A stretch of DNA of 64,000 bases from Stemphylium vesicarium (GCA_004380135.1 QXCR01000104.1:62001-126000); one strand, 5' to 3'. Numbered from the stretch's first letter, positions 11,393-23,701 are shown. Notes: a model not told the origin generated them from the sequence alone. Translations and numbers: made by a program.

Positions 11393-11914
11393 TCAACACT
11401 TTCGATCTTCCATCCTCTTCAACAACCCCTCATACCTCTTACCCTCCCTAACCCCTTCCTCCACCGTCTCGGGCAGTTTGTCGCACTCATCTACCCCCTC
11501 ATAGAAGGTCGCACCACACTCCTTCAACACCTCACACCGCTCATCCATGTTCCCACACAAGCGCAACTTGCTCCAGTTTTCTGGTCTGCGAGGGGGATCC
11601 CACTTCTCCAGCCCACTTCTCCGAATTCCCAGCCCACACAGCTAGAACCCAGACACCAGAGCCGGTTGACAGGTAACTGACTTGCAGATCCGGTGGGCAA
11701 TGGTAGCCGTAAGGGATGCTACCGTAGGTGAAATGGCGTTGTTGGAACTTAAGCGATCGCCGCCGGCGCGCGCCGAGCTGGAGCATGCGCAGCGCAAAAG
11801 CATCTTCTGTGTCTGGATCGGAGGACACGCCAGGATCTGTTGCGGTGCGTGAAAACCCGAGAAATGATAACTCGGGGTCTGAGAAGGCTGCTGTGATGAT
11901 GCCGCCTTGAGTGG
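11393..11914 (-). pseudogene. Decayed small soluble-protein gene
   Basis: Two adjacent minus-strand frames together read as one small protein. The upstream frame contains 'SSDPDTEDAFALRMLQLGA' and later 'GSGVWVLAVW'. The other frame, open from 11641 and stopping at 11393, contains 'KWDPPRRPENWSKLRLCGNMDERCEVLKEC' and ends EGLLKRMEDRKC. Both halves have the composition of a small fungal protein type of unknown function in which these blocks occur in this order. The frames switch at about 11600-11645 without a usable intron, and no ATG precedes the first block: the apparent start is GTG and the frame runs to a stop at 11915-11917. A lost start plus a frameshift suggests a pseudogene; an unseen 5' exon and a sequencing error are alternatives. 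Confidence 0.45.
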
Positions 11915-13517
11915 GTTAGGAATACACAGTGCACTTGATGGACCCGAAGCTTATTCGAGGACGGGCATGGGGAGAAGCTTGTGGGTTCTTTTTGGGCACT
12001 GAGCTCAGCGACATTGTTTCTTTGCTACGCTAGCTGCTGGTTCAGATTATGTGCTTGAGGGTGAGGGTATCGACATGTTGCTGTCTACTTGATGTGAGAC
12101 TCCTGTGCCGCATGGTGCAGCCATGGCATTGCTGTTGCACGCCGCACTTCGCACTTTGATTAAATGACATCAGGAAACGACTTGTGTGACCCGTCTCAAA
12201 TTGCGAAATCATACACCGATGTTGCGAATTTAGCACATGCAAAAAAAAAGTTGCAAAGGCGGGAACGTTGCTGCAACCGCGGCTGCTCTGTGGAGAGCCA
12301 CCAACACCCCTCGTCCGCAGTCTCTAAGCGAGCGCCACAGAATTCACTCCTAAATGTGCAATCTCTCCCATCAAGCCTCTGCAACTTCCACAGATCAGAT
12401 CAACAAAGCGCAACAAGTGTCGTCAAAATACTCGTCTGACCCCAAGCCACCCGTGCCAAATAAGCTTCGTCCAAGCGTTCTTGGCGAAGAAAGGTCCGGG
12501 CGTGTCACGGTCGCGAATTTCGGCTGTCACCTATCACCAACTTCCTATGCCGTACTAGCAGCAGTCTCGAGTATCCTTGCCAAGTGGCCACACCAACTGA
12601 TAAGCAACGACAAGCTTCTGCTGCAGTTAATTTATTCTACAGTCTTGGTTTGAGATGCATTCCCGAGACTACGTGAACTAGCGGACGTAGGATTTTAATG
12701 TCGCTGCAAAGCTGGATCTGATGCGGAAGGCAAGTCCGGTGTTGTTCGCCGACTCGAAGCAAAAGACTGCTTGGGTTAAGGGCAAACTGGTCGTTACAGC
12801 ACACAAAGAGATGGAAAAAGGCAACGAAGTATTCAAATATCCGGATAGCTGGACTGCCTCATCGTAGCAGTCCTTGTCCGCCAGCGGCGGATCAGACGCG
12901 ATGTCCGGGTGGCTTCCCAGAAAGGCAGGCGCAACTGTCGGTCCACAAGAACCTTCTTAGAATGTGGAAGCTGTTCAAGACATGGCGGTTCCGAAGATGT
13001 TCTGATAGGTGGACATGGACCCTTGCGCCAGGAGAAGCCATTGTCTAGGGTCATCTGATGTGGAACTAATGTACTGCAGCTGCTGAACATTCGTACATTT
13101 CCTTGCATTGTTCGGCGATGCTGCAAGGTAAAGATGCAGGGGCGCTTCAAGAGACCCCTCCGCTACTAACTAACGACTCAGATTCCAATACTTGGCCAAA
13201 TCGATATCTTGAGCCGGGCTAAAGTTTAGCTCACGCAAGACCACGAATGCATCGGAACAACCATGTCAATGGCCAGTGAGCATCGGGAAGGTATCATCAG
13301 GAACTCACTGGAGCTATCGAACTACGGAGTCTGCTTCTCAAGGCACGATGATAGAGGAGGAATCTAGCCCCAGTCCTTGAAGTATAAAAGATGGTGACCC
13401 CCTCTGCTAGAGAAAGACAGCTCATCCAGCCAAACAGCAACAGCCAGAAGCCATTCGTTCTATCCCTTCACTTCTACTACCTTTTCTTCGACTATCAAGT
13501 CTATTCTATCCTTCACC
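11915..13517. other. Intergenic, no gene seen
   Basis: Several 60-105 codon frames have no domain signature. The 3' end carries the promoter of the glutamic peptidase gene. Confidence 0.5.
13383..13389 (+). promoter_or_regulatory. TATA box of the glutamic peptidase gene
   Basis: TATAAAA sits 129-135 bp upstream of the ATG and precedes a CT-rich leader. Confidence 0.5.
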
Positions 13518-14348
13518 ATGAAGTTCTCCATCGCAGTCATCGCCGCTTTCGCTGGCTCGGTTCTCGCTCGTCCCTCAACCCTCGCTGAGCGCGTGCAATC
13601 TCGTGCTGATGGCACCCGTCGCCACAGGACACAGCCCATGATCAAGGTCGGCTCCGCCTTCAAGGAGCAGGCCAAGTTCATCTCCGGAGATGCAAACACT
13701 ACGGCTCACGTTGACTACTCATCCAACTGGTCCGGTGCCGTCCTCGAAGAGCCCTCTTCCGGCTACTTCACCTCCGCCACGGGTCGCTTCACCGTTCCAA
13801 CACCCAAGCACGTTGGCTCTGCCGGTACTGAGTCTTCCTCAGCCTGGGTGGGCATTGACGGCGACACATGTGCCAGTGGACTGCTCCAGGCGGGTATCGA
13901 CTTCACCGTCAGCAGCTCCGGTGCCGTGTCCTACGACGCTTGGTACGAGTGGTACCCCGACTACGCCTACGACTTTTCCAACTTCGCGGTTAGCGCTGGA
14001 AACGTCATCCAAGTCGATATCGTCGCTACCTCGACGACCCGCGGCACCGTCAAGCTCACCAATGTCAGCACGGGCAAGAGCGTCAGCCAGACTCTGAGCG
14101 CCCCCAGCGGGTCCGTCCTGTGCCGCCAGAACGCCGAATGGATTGTCGAGGACTTTGAATCTGGCGGCAGCTTGGTTGCGCTAAGCAACTTTGGCACTGT
14201 CGTCTTCACCCAGGCCAGTGCTAGTCTGAGCACTGGTGGCAAGGACACTCTGAGCGGCGCAACCATCATCGATCTTAAGCAGGGTAGCACTGTTTACACT
14301 GATGTTGCTGTTAACAGTGGATCGCAGGTCACTGTCAAGTACATCTAA
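13518..14348 (+). CDS. Secreted glutamic peptidase, family G1 (eqolisin)
   Basis: A 276-aa intronless prepro-enzyme for acidic extracellular proteolysis. Residues 1-17 form a signal peptide. A short Arg-rich propeptide follows, and the mature domain starts near YSSNWSGAV (about 67). The catalytic dyad is visible: Gln124 in GLLQAGIDF and Glu207 in QNAEWIVEDF, matching the Gln and Glu of scytalidoglutamic peptidase. Trp110 and the WYEWYPDYAYDF substrate-cleft block are present. Two cysteines, Cys118 and Cys202, probably form a disulfide. The length is normal for the family. It lies 2.5 kb from the LPMO gene on the same strand and both have TATA boxes; pH-dependent induction is typical of the family but not shown here. 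Confidence 0.95.
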   Translation: MKFSIAVIAAFAGSVLARPSTLAERVQSRADGTRRHRTQPMIKVGSAFKEQAKFISGDANTTAHVDYSSNWSGAVLEEPSSGYFTSATGRFTVPTPKHVGSAGTESSSAWVGIDGDTCASGLLQAGIDFTVSSSGAVSYDAWYEWYPDYAYDFSNFAVSAGNVIQVDIVATSTTRGTVKLTNVSTGKSVSQTLSAPSGSVLCRQNAEWIVEDFESGGSLVALSNFGTVVFTQASASLSTGGKDTLSGATIIDLKQGSTVYTDVAVNSGSQVTVKYI

Positions 14349-14911
14349 GCGAGGATGTGTGAGAGGATTGAGGGGAGAGAAGGGGTGATTGGTGGAGGGT
14401 TGGAAATTGGGTTCTACAATTCTGGTGCTGCTGTTGGAATGAGATAAACTTGGTAGAAGTTATGAAAGTTATGAAGATTACTGCTGAGAATGCTTTTGCA
14501 CTGTGTTCAAGCGTGATAATAGAAAAGGCCCCAAGACTATGAGAACAATCACTCATTCGGTTTCTTCCGCATATAGAACAGTGAATTACGCATGCGTATT
14601 CTCAATGAGTACGCTATCCTGCTGGAGTGAAAGATGTAGACGTGAGCCTTCGTGTGAATGGAATGCGGGAATTCATATAACCTTGAAGAGGAACAAGTGA
14701 TTCCAGCAGATAGACTGGATGCGACTTGCGTAACCCACAAGTTTGAACTCAGCTGAACGTGAAGCAAATGTTCCATCCAACTCTGAAGTAAATCGAGACT
14801 GATAGCTTACCCTTGAGAATTTCCCTCGAAGAAGCTCTGCCACGCTCCTTGATCAGTGGCAATGGCAACATTAAACAACCCGGCATACGCGTTTCCCCTT
14901 CACTTCACTCA

Positions 14912-14932
14912 CTCTCTCTCTCTCTCTCTCTC
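14912..14932. repeat. (CT)n microsatellite
   Basis: About ten uninterrupted CT dinucleotides. Confidence 0.9.
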
Positions 14933-15329
14933 CGGGCGCCATATCCGAGATAAACACACCAATAACACTCCACACTTCGTGTAAACAGCGGCAGCGCATC
15001 AAACGGCAATCGTAGTCAACAACTTAGCAATGAAATCTTACCATCGCAGCGACGCCACCGCAACAACCTGCACAGCACAAGACACAATCTACCCCGAAGT
15101 TATCGCGAAACATAAAAACGGCCCATTCACGGGCTTAGGGTGGAGGTGAGCACACGAATGAACGAACCAGCGGTGCAAGGATTTTTGTCTTTCTCCTTTC
15201 TCATTCGCTAGGCTCGGTCGGCCTTGCCTAACCGCGTTATCGCTTATCTTTCTTAGGGGTGCGCGCGTTGCTGACTTTTAACGGGCCGTTCGGGGACCCC
15301 CTCTTGGGAGATTGCAAAATTGGGAAGGA

Positions 15330-15346
15330 AGAGAGAGAGAGAGAGG
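15330..15346. repeat. (GA)n microsatellite
   Basis: Short run of GA dinucleotides within a G-rich stretch. Confidence 0.8.
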
Positions 15347-16865
15347 GTCTTGGATTTGGACCCTCGCCCAGATCCTTGTGGATCGTGGGTGGGTTCGGTG
15401 GTGGCTGCTTATACTGGGGCTGGTTCAAGTTTCGTTTATTTCGGAGGTTGGGTGCCGGGGAGGGATCGTGAAGATGCTGTCATTGTTGTCGTTGTGGTGG
15501 ATGATGGCTTTTCCGTGAAAAAGTTCAGCCTGATAACGTATCGTGACTTCATAAAAGGTTGTCTAGGCCGTCGAGCACTCCAAATTGTTCGAGTTTCGTG
15601 GAAAATGTAAACGTCATCACCCCGCCGTGGAGAAGATTCAGTAAACAAGTGGCTGTGCAGCTGCAGGGAAGCTCGAAGCGCGCGCCACAATGATCTGCGC
15701 CACGACAACCTGCATCTGACAAAAGGGGTCGTGAGCTGAAAAGACAAAACCTTAAATTTCTTCTCCAGGTTAACTGCGTAGCACATGACATTGGCTAGTG
15801 TGCAGCGGTAAGGGTACTGGCTGCGTACGCAATTTAGATGGTGAACACCGTCAGACGGGATCGGATGGCTGCGATCTAGATCGTCAACTTGTGCAGGGGG
15901 TGAAGGTGGGACATTGCATTCCGTCCCGCGTGCCTTGTCCCTTTGAGGGGCGGCTGCATGTCAATTCAGGCCATGATTCGAGAAGGGTGGTAATTGAAAG
16001 AGCAGATCTCGTGGGGGATAATCGTAGTCGGTGTGCGGTGACCTCACAGATCAGACCGCGGTGTGACTGGTCATGTCAAAGTGCTCGCTTGCCAGTTCAT
16101 GACAACGCACGACGCTTTCGGTGCCGTGTGCAGGTTGTACGTGTACTACAGTGTGTGCCGCTAAGCGTTGCTCAGGTTGAGCATTTTGCAGTCAAGCCTT
16201 GCTTTATCGTGGCGCCACGGAGAAAGAGGTCAGCAGTACAGAGACACAGGTGCAGTTGTAGCGGATTGACGTAATGAAAGCACCGCTTCCAGCACGATCG
16301 CCGGCGAGACTACGCGCTTGGCAATGTCCTGTGAACTGAATTCGATTCGTATCTCGCGAATCAAACTTGTGCTTTTGCGCCGGCTCGGTAATTCCGTTGT
16401 GCCCTGGTCGCGCATCATGGTGCGTCCAGGCTCACATGAAAGCACACGCGTTTCGCATGCACATCGATAAACCCCCGGCTGCTGTATAGCCTCCACCACA
16501 ACGAACGGGCAGCGCGAGATGCAATCCAGAGCGGCACGCGTGGTGATAGCAATTAACGCTACGATTGAGGCTTAGGGAGGTGTAGAGTTTAACTTCTGTC
16601 AGGGTCCAGATGGCTCGCGGCGCTGGGCAGAGAGCTGAAGGTGTTAGCGCAGGAGCACGAGTCGCGCAATAGGACCGATTTCTGTAGTGGCCGCATGGGC
16701 CACGACGTCACACTAGAGGCTGGGTTTACTCCTTGGAATGCACCCGCAGTCCTGTTTATTTGTATCCGTTGCAGGGAGCCTCCTCACTTTTCATCCGGGC
16801 ATCTTCCTTTCGCGACTCCCTCACCTCCGACACAGAGGGTGCACGCGACTGCCGAATTGCCCATT

Positions 16866-19609
16866 ATGTCGTCTACCGTGAGTCTTTCCTGCCAGTTTCA
16901 CGGCGTCGCGGCTACGGCTTCGACACCAAAGCACTAGCATGCGCTGACAGTACCATAGGGTGGTGAAGTCGGCAAGGCCTCAAAAGAGTCCAACAGCTCT
17001 ATCTCCAGTCTGGTGGCGACCCTCATACCGACGGCCATTTTAGCTTTTGCTTTCGTGGCTGCGTTTTTCATTGCTCGCAAATACTTCCGCAGAGTGTACG
17101 CGCCGAGGACGTACCTCAATCACCTAGGCCAGCAGCGCCAGACGCCAGCGCCGAGTCCGGGCTTCTTTGGATGGATAAAGGATTTCAAGAACCTCAAGGA
17201 TGAATACATTCTGGATCACCAGTCCATCGACGGCTACCTCTTCGTCCGCTTCTTCAAGGTCCTCATCGCCATTAGCTTTTTGGGCTGTCTGATCACGTGG
17301 CCCGTCTTGTTCCCTGTCAATGCCACGGGCGGGGCCGGGCAAGAGCAACTTGATCTACTCTCCATGAGTAACATTGATCCCAGTGGTACCAATGTCAACC
17401 GCTACTATGCCCACGCTGGTATTTCTTGTATTTTCCTCGGATTGGTCATGGTCATCATTGGCCGCGAGTCTTTCTTCGTAGTCAATCTCCGCCAGGCATA
17501 CCGCCGTTCGCCATGGGGAGCCAGCCGCTTGTCTTCGCGCACTATCCTCTTTACAAACGTCCCCAAGACGCTTTCCCAGTCGGCTCTCTTCGAGATGTTC
17601 CCTGGTGTCAAGCACGCCTGGGTGGCCTCCAACACCAAGGAGCTGGATGAACTCGTCGAGGACCGCGACGACACTGCCATGAAGCTGGAAACCGCCGAGG
17701 TTGAGCTGCTGACAAACGCGAACCAGAACCGCCTCAAGGCTGAGAAAGGCAAGAAGCACTTTGTTGCTGCAGACGTCAATGATGGCTCCAAGTGGATTGA
17801 CCCCAAGAAGCGCCCGACTCACAAGCTCAAGTTCTTGATCGGCAAGAAAGTCGACACCATTGAATACGGCCGTTCGCACCTTGCTGAGCTCATCCCCAAG
17901 ATCACCGAGGAGCAGGACAAGCACTGGAGTGGCCAAGGCGAGCTTGTGGGCGCAGTCTTCATCGAATTCGACACCCAGAAGCACGCTCAAGATGCCTGGC
18001 AAATGATGCAATCGAGGAAGACGCAGCCGGACAAGAGCCTCAAGGCCCGCCAACTCGGTGTCGCCCCTCAGGAAGTCGTATGGGGTAACCTGCGCATCAA
18101 GCCTGCGGAGCACCTCGTCCGCTGGGCTGTCGCTACCGGTTTCATCACTGTCATGATCATCTTCTTCGCTATTCCAGGTATGTCCAACAAGTCAGCTTTG
18201 TCGTGTCCTGCTAACCATGCACAGTTGCTTTCGTCGGTCTCATCTCCAACATCAACTACCTGGCCGACCGTTTCACATGGCTTGAATGGATCCTGGACAT
18301 ACCCAGTGTCATCCTCGGTGTAGTCACAGGTCTTCTGCCTGCCGTGCTTCTCGCCGTTCTCATGGCCCTTGTCCCCATCGTGTGCCGCCTGATGGCCAAG
18401 CTCGCCGGATACGTTACGTACAGCCAGATCGAGCTGAAGACACAAAACTGGTACTTTGCCTTCCAGGTCGTCCAAGTCTTCCTCGTGGCTACTATGTCTA
18501 GCGCCATCACCTCTGCCATCGACGACATCCTGAAGAACCCGGGTAGCGTTCTCACGCTCCTATCGACCAGCCTGCCCAAGGCCTCCAACTTCTACATCAG
18601 CTACTTCATCCTGTTGGGTCTGTCGTCGGCTGCCAGTACCCTCCTGAACATTGGCGGTTTCGTCGTCGTAGTCCTCCTCGGACGTATCCTCCCCGGCAAG
18701 ACACCCCGTAAGATCTTCGACAAGCTCACCAAGCTCTCCGCTCCCTCGTGGGGCTCGGAGTTCCCCAAGTGGATCAACTTGGGTGTTATCGCACTCACCT
18801 ACTCTGGTATCGCTCCCCTCATTCTCGGCTTCGCCACCGTCGGCTTCTCCCTCATCTACGTCGCCTTCAGGTACAACTTCCTCTACGTATACGAGACCAA
18901 TCTCGACACCAAGGGTGAGGCCTACCAGAAGGCACTCCGCCAACTCCTTACGGGTGTCTACCTCTCTGAGATCTGCCTCATCGGCCTCTTCGCCATCGCC
19001 ACAGGCAAGAACATCCAAGCTGTCGGACCGCTCGCCATAATGTGCATCCTCCTCTTCCTCACCATCGTCTTCCAATTCAGTATGAAATTCGCCCTCAAGC
19101 ACGAAGAAGCGCGCCTCGCGTACACGGACCCCACCCCTACCCACGGCAACAACAACGGCATGCTTCACGACGAAGAAGACGGCACCATGCACGCCCAAAA
19201 CGGCGAGAAATTGCACACCACGGCCTCGTCTACCACCCACCAGCCCAAACCCACCCACATGCCGATGTTCCTGCGCAAAATCCTCAACCCCGAGAAACAC
19301 TCCATCCACGCCCTGTCCGCCTCGCTCGACCAGTTCTACCACACTCCGCAGGAGCCGCTGCCGCTCGAGATCCAAAAGCGCGCCTTTTTCAATCCCTCCG
19401 TCACGTCGCCCACGCCCGTGATCTGGATTGTCAAGGACGACATGGGTATCAGCACGCGCGAGATTCGCGACACGCACAAGATTGTCCCCGGGATTGTGAT
19501 GACGGATGAGCAGGCGACATTTAATGAGAAGGGCAAGGTGTACTGGCATGGTGTTGAGGATGGTATGAGTAAGGAGGCGCCTGTGTTTGACGAGAGGGTT
19601 GTTTACTAG
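16866..19609 (+). CDS. CSC1/OSCA/TMEM63-type stress-gated cation channel (RSN1/PHM7 family)
   Basis: Predicted 871-aa multi-pass membrane protein of the family of yeast Csc1, Rsn1 and Phm7 (hyperosmolarity- or stretch-gated cation channels of plasma membrane or ER). Exons are 16866-16877, 16959-18177 and 18225-19609. The first exon is only 12 bp (MSST, GTGAGT donor). Introns of 81 and 47 bp keep phase. An N-terminal RSN1-type three-helix region (from about LIPTAILAFAFVAAFF) is followed by the cytosolic PHM7 domain (about 190-370, including IFTNVPKTLS-like and VWGNLRIKP motifs). The seven-helix channel block starts at WAVATGFITVMIIFFAIP. The polar C-terminal tail carries His/Asn-rich stretches and the PHM7 extension block. 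The gene is convergent with the ceramidase gene. Confidence 0.93.
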
Positions 19610-19929
19610 AACGTAAACTTCTAACTTTTGGCTGCATAGTTTGGACGAGTGGGTGAGGAGGTTGACAGATGGATGGAATAGGATGGGATTTTCGGAGTTC
19701 GATACCCTAGCTTTCTCTTTTTCTTTTTATTTAGGTACGAGTTTCTTCTGACGTTGAAAGATTGTTTCATGAGCGAGAGTAAAGCAGTTAGTACGTAATA
19801 ATGCAAGCTATGAACCGCATCACCAGTTTGACCAGAAGGAGGAGTAACTGTCATGATTTTATTCATCTCGTAGTAAAACCTAGATCACACCAAACAACAT
19901 TAATTCTCCAAGTAGATAGCGCAACAAAC
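19610..19929. other. Convergent 3' regions of CSC1 and ceramidase genes
   Basis: AT-richer DNA between two stop codons. Likely two overlapping or abutting 3' UTRs; no other feature seen. Confidence 0.5.
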
Positions 19930-22239
19930 CTACGTCAATCTAAATGGCGCACTCTCCCCTTCAAACGCCACGATACTTCCTCCAACCTTCTTCGCGTCGC
20001 CATAGTACTTGATGCGATACGTACCCGCTTGAGGTCCCGTCAATTCTGTATCCCAAGTAATGGTAACATCACTTGTACCAGTAAGACCATTGACACGCTT
20101 CCACTGGTATACCAACTCCCAGTCCTCATCGTTCTTGACTTGAGTCCATGTGCCGTCAGACCCTTGCTTCTCGACAGCAGCAAAAGTGCCTTCGAGACGG
20201 AGGTTGTTGCGGGGATTAGCGCCGACAAAAGTGGCGGTTATACTGGAACCGCGCGCGTAGCTGGCGAGGACATCTTTTGTCACTTTGCCGAATGAGCGGC
20301 CGAAGCCGGCGCCGTCGTAGACTACGCCTGTGATGAGCGAGATGCTGTTGTCGCGGTTATCGGGAGGGGATGGGCCGGGTGGGGGAGGGGTTGTAGCTTC
20401 ATCGGCGATGTAGGGGAGGTAGGTAAGGGTGGCGTTGATGAAGGCTTCGAGTGTATGTTGGCCGTAGAGGGTGGATGCGCCTTCGTAGCGCTGAATGCCA
20501 TACTCTTCCTCGGTGGCAATGTAGTGGGTGTAGGTGTTTGCGGGACCACCCAGCACGACGATCGGGGATGAGGCAATGCTTGATGAGACAACGGAGTTGT
20601 GCACTGCCTCGCGCCAGCGGCGGCCGGACATGGTCGTGGCTTCACCAGGAGAAACGATGATGACAAATTGACCAACGCGAAAGACTTGAATGTCGACAAT
20701 GTTGGGAGACCATGGGTAGGGTGTGTTGGCCTCGCCAACGTTCAGTAAGACGGGCTTTGGCCATTGACAAGCTTTTTGCTCTGCGCTTGGAGGGGCAATG
20801 GCGCTGCCGACAATATTCCAGAATGGATTCTCAGGCGCGCCGGGGTCGTTTTGAACAAAGTCAAACGCGCCAGGCCCGTCAGTGGTTCCAGCGGCGAAGG
20901 AGTTACCCATTGCGGCGGGACAAGTCTTGACCACGGATCCATTGCTGAGTGTGAAGCTAAAGTCGGAGAAGTCGACAAAGGTATGGAAAGAGCGAACGTT
21001 GCCAGAGATGGACGTGAATTGAGCCGAATCGTAGATGCTCCTGGCACCATCAGATTGACGCTTGCCAATCTCGTAGCAGGACTTGTGGCCGCCATCATTT
21101 AGGCCAAAGTATGGACCGCGGCCATGGCAGTCCTGGCTTCTGCCTGCACATGTACTGTCGTTGAGTCTGCACTGTTGGTTGGATCCATCTTCACAGTAAG
21201 CACCGAGGACGTTGGGCGTCGTGTCACCGACGTTGGCTTGCGAGAAGCCTGCCACAAAGCCGTCGGCAGCGTTCGCTTCGTCGCCAGCTGCCTCCATGTC
21301 CTGTTCCAGGAGGTAGGCAGCCACGCCCTTATTGTCTCCAGCAATGAGCGTCTGGTTCCCAAGTAGACTAGTGCCATGGACGGGGAACCAGTTCAAGACG
21401 CCAATATTCTTTCCGTCACTGGCTCTCGTGAACTTGAGCAGAGTCATGGTCTTGTCCACACTGTCTGTGTAGCGGTCGCGCTCTGCCTGTGGGTTGGCGA
21501 GATATGCAAAGAGACTGCGGTTGATGTTGGCATCCTCGATGTTTGCGCTGCTAGCACTGACAGTGCCTAGCGTGAGTCCTTCGTGTGCCCTCTTGATGGA
21601 GAGGAGGGTTCCGTCGACGATGGCTTGATAGCTCTGCTTGTCGAAGCCCAGACTGGTGATTTGCGGGAGAAGATAGTTCAGCCAGGCACCCGGGCCAGCA
21701 TGGCTGTGGGTGCCTGTCACGGCGACGTTGTTCTTTCCGTAGATGGAGTACTCGGACCCCATGGCCTGCAGGCCTTCCAGGATACCATTGCGGATAGCCG
21801 TGTCTCCAGACTGCGTGTCGAGTACGAGGTATACGAATCGCTCGCTGGTTTCGCTCGGGCTGCCGACGATGAAGGCGCGGGAGTAGAGGCGTTGGCGCAG
21901 TCCGGTGCCTTTTTGCGACGAGTTGGCATAGCCCATCATGTTGATCTCAACGACGGGCCTACGACGTGGTCAGCGGGGTCGCGTAGTTTGGGTTTGATCG
22001 TCATACCCAGTGATATCTGCCTTGCCAACGCCGATGAGGTATGAAGACGCGTCTTCAGCAGCGCCACCGTCCTGCTTCTCGCTGAAGAAGGAGTCCTGCT
22101 GGGCGCCATTATACGTCTGGTCGAGGCGAGCATGCCAGAAGTCGACCGAGGGGAATCCCAGGTTGACGACGAGCTGTCCGATAATCAAAGAGGCGATGAG
22201 GGCAGCGCCCAAAGCAACGGCGATGTGCGAGCGCGCCAT
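19930..22239 (-). CDS. Neutral ceramidase
   Basis: Predicted 753-aa enzyme hydrolysing ceramide to sphingosine and fatty acid, with an N-terminal signal/anchor helix (VALGAALIASLIIGQLVV). Exons are 22007-22239 and 19930-21958; the 48-bp intron is GT..AG. Family blocks in order: LIGVGKADITGPVVEINMMGYA, the Zn-ligand block TGTHSHAGPGAW (His164), NWFPVHGTSL (His272), the nucleophile block QANVGDTTPN, then STCAGRSQDCHGRGP. The C-terminal immunoglobulin-like domain spans roughly the last 170 residues (from about SISLITGVVYDGAGFG), after a short Pro-rich linker. The position of the catalytic Ser in characterised enzymes (GDVSPN) is Thr325 here. The start was chosen at MARSHIAV; an earlier in-frame start is possible but would add a basic leader. 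Confidence 0.93.
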
Positions 22240-22645
22240 GGTCGCGAAAAGATGTCGGCGACGGCGGGAGTATGCGGAAGAGAAGAAACAGTAGCACGCC
22301 CGCGAGGGAGGCAACGAGTATTTGTACGCTACCGCTGGTACATGGAGCCGTAGGAAGGTCGAGTGTGCTTAACCTCGCCGGGAGGAGGGGAGATGTTGCA
22401 CGCAGTTTCCAAGGTTTGCAGTCTGCTTCCTTTGGCCACCACAGCTCCCCCGAAGCTGCTAAGGTCGCGCGCATGCATGCATATGCATGACGTTGCGGGG
22501 TTCCTTGCCCCGTGGTTGGTGGGGAGGGCGGCGGCCAGGGCGGACAGGCCCAGTAGCCTAAATTTACCGGGCCTGCCTCTAGTTTCGCGACGTCTTTCAC
22601 CTGCCAATACACCATCTCTACCTCTCCTGCACGTCGCTTGCCACA
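22240..22645. other. Divergent promoter, ceramidase and SPF27 genes
   Basis: About 400 bp between two divergent ATGs. It contains the alternating ATGCATGCATATGCAT stretch near 22472-22488. No gene fits. Confidence 0.5.
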
Positions 22646-23421
22646 ATGCCACTCATCCAGGAATCCTACGACGACCTCCCTTGTACGTGCAATCTATTGC
22701 TGCCAGGAACAGCGCCACGTCCGATGCGCGTCGTGCTAGGGATATTGCGCGCGTGATAACGACCCGAATGGGCTGCTAACTCGTTACAGATGTAGATAGC
22801 GAGCTTGATGCTGGAAGCCTGGCAGCTGCAAAGGCCAGTATCGATGCCGACATCAGGGCCGCCGGCGTAGACACCTCAGACATGCACCCGGCGCTTATAC
22901 CAGCCGCCGCCAAATACACACCTACCTTTTCCGACTTCATCTCGCGCGAGCATGCGCGCCTCGACGACGACCCCGCTTCCAAACTCTCTGGCGTCGACCT
23001 GAAGCGCTACGAAGACCTCGACGCGCCCGAGAACACGACGCCGACTAGCGACGAAGATAGGCCCGAGCTGCTCGAGCGCTGGAACAAGGCGCTGAAGCAG
23101 GCCTACACCAGTTCCGAGTATGTCCAAGGCAGGCTGACCCAGCTGGGCCTGTTGGAGAAATTCGGAAAGAACGCGTGGTTGGTGGGCAACTCGCAGCTGG
23201 AGGACATACTCAAAGGCATCGAGACTGAACTAGCCGACCTGAGGAAGCAGCAAGAGGAGACGGACATGGCGAGGAGAGCGCAACAAGACAACGTCAGCGG
23301 CGAGATCAAAACTCTAGAGGAGACATGGAAGAAGGGCGTAGGAAGAGTGCTCGAGACAGAAGTCGCGGCCGAGGGTCTCAAGCAGCAGATTATGGACAAG
23401 AGGAGAGCAGGCGCCGTCTGA
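22646..23421 (+). CDS. Pre-mRNA splicing factor SPF27/BCAS2 (Cwf7/Snt309 type)
   Basis: Predicted 222-aa subunit of the Prp19/NineTeen complex, which stabilises the activated spliceosome. Exons are 22646-22682 and 22790-23421, with a 107-bp intron (GTACGT donor, CTAAC branch, TTACAG acceptor). The protein begins MPLIQESYDDLPYVD, the conserved BCAS2 start. The middle contains YVQGRLTQLGLLEKFGKNAWLVGNSQLE. The C-terminal half is an amphipathic coiled coil (about residues 140-220) typical of the family. Length is close to the usual 210-250 aa. Divergent from ceramidase; no functional link is implied. Confidence 0.9.
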
Positions 23422-23701
23422 AGTGCTCATTGCGCCGCATAATGATACCCAATCAACTATTACATTACCCTTCATGAACGATTTGACCAAGGAGCGCTCT
23501 ATTCCTGAAACTTGTAGATGCGTCATATGTGGAATCACGTTATTTATCGCGGCCGCGGTCGTTCCTGCCGCAATAACCTCACCACCTCACCACCCTGCCC
23601 CCACGTCACCCAACAGCTTCAACCTGGTCCCGACGCCGCCTCCTCGCTCGCACCTCTATCTTCTAGCGCTTACACCCCAGTATAATAGAACATTGGCCTA
23701 G

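Larger units (their letters stand above)
14349..16865. other. Long intergenic stretch (2.5 kb) with microsatellites
   Basis: No gene is supported. Frames of 60-158 codons lack motifs. The region contains a (CT)n tract at 14912-14932 and a (GA)n tract at about 15330-15346. It is probably the promoter and long 5' leader region of the CSC1 gene, plus the peptidase trailer. Confidence 0.5.

Noticed and set aside
18560..19549. 329-codon minus frame antisense to the CSC1 gene
   Set aside because: Shadow frame: Val/Glu/Asp-rich composition is the complement of biased codons.
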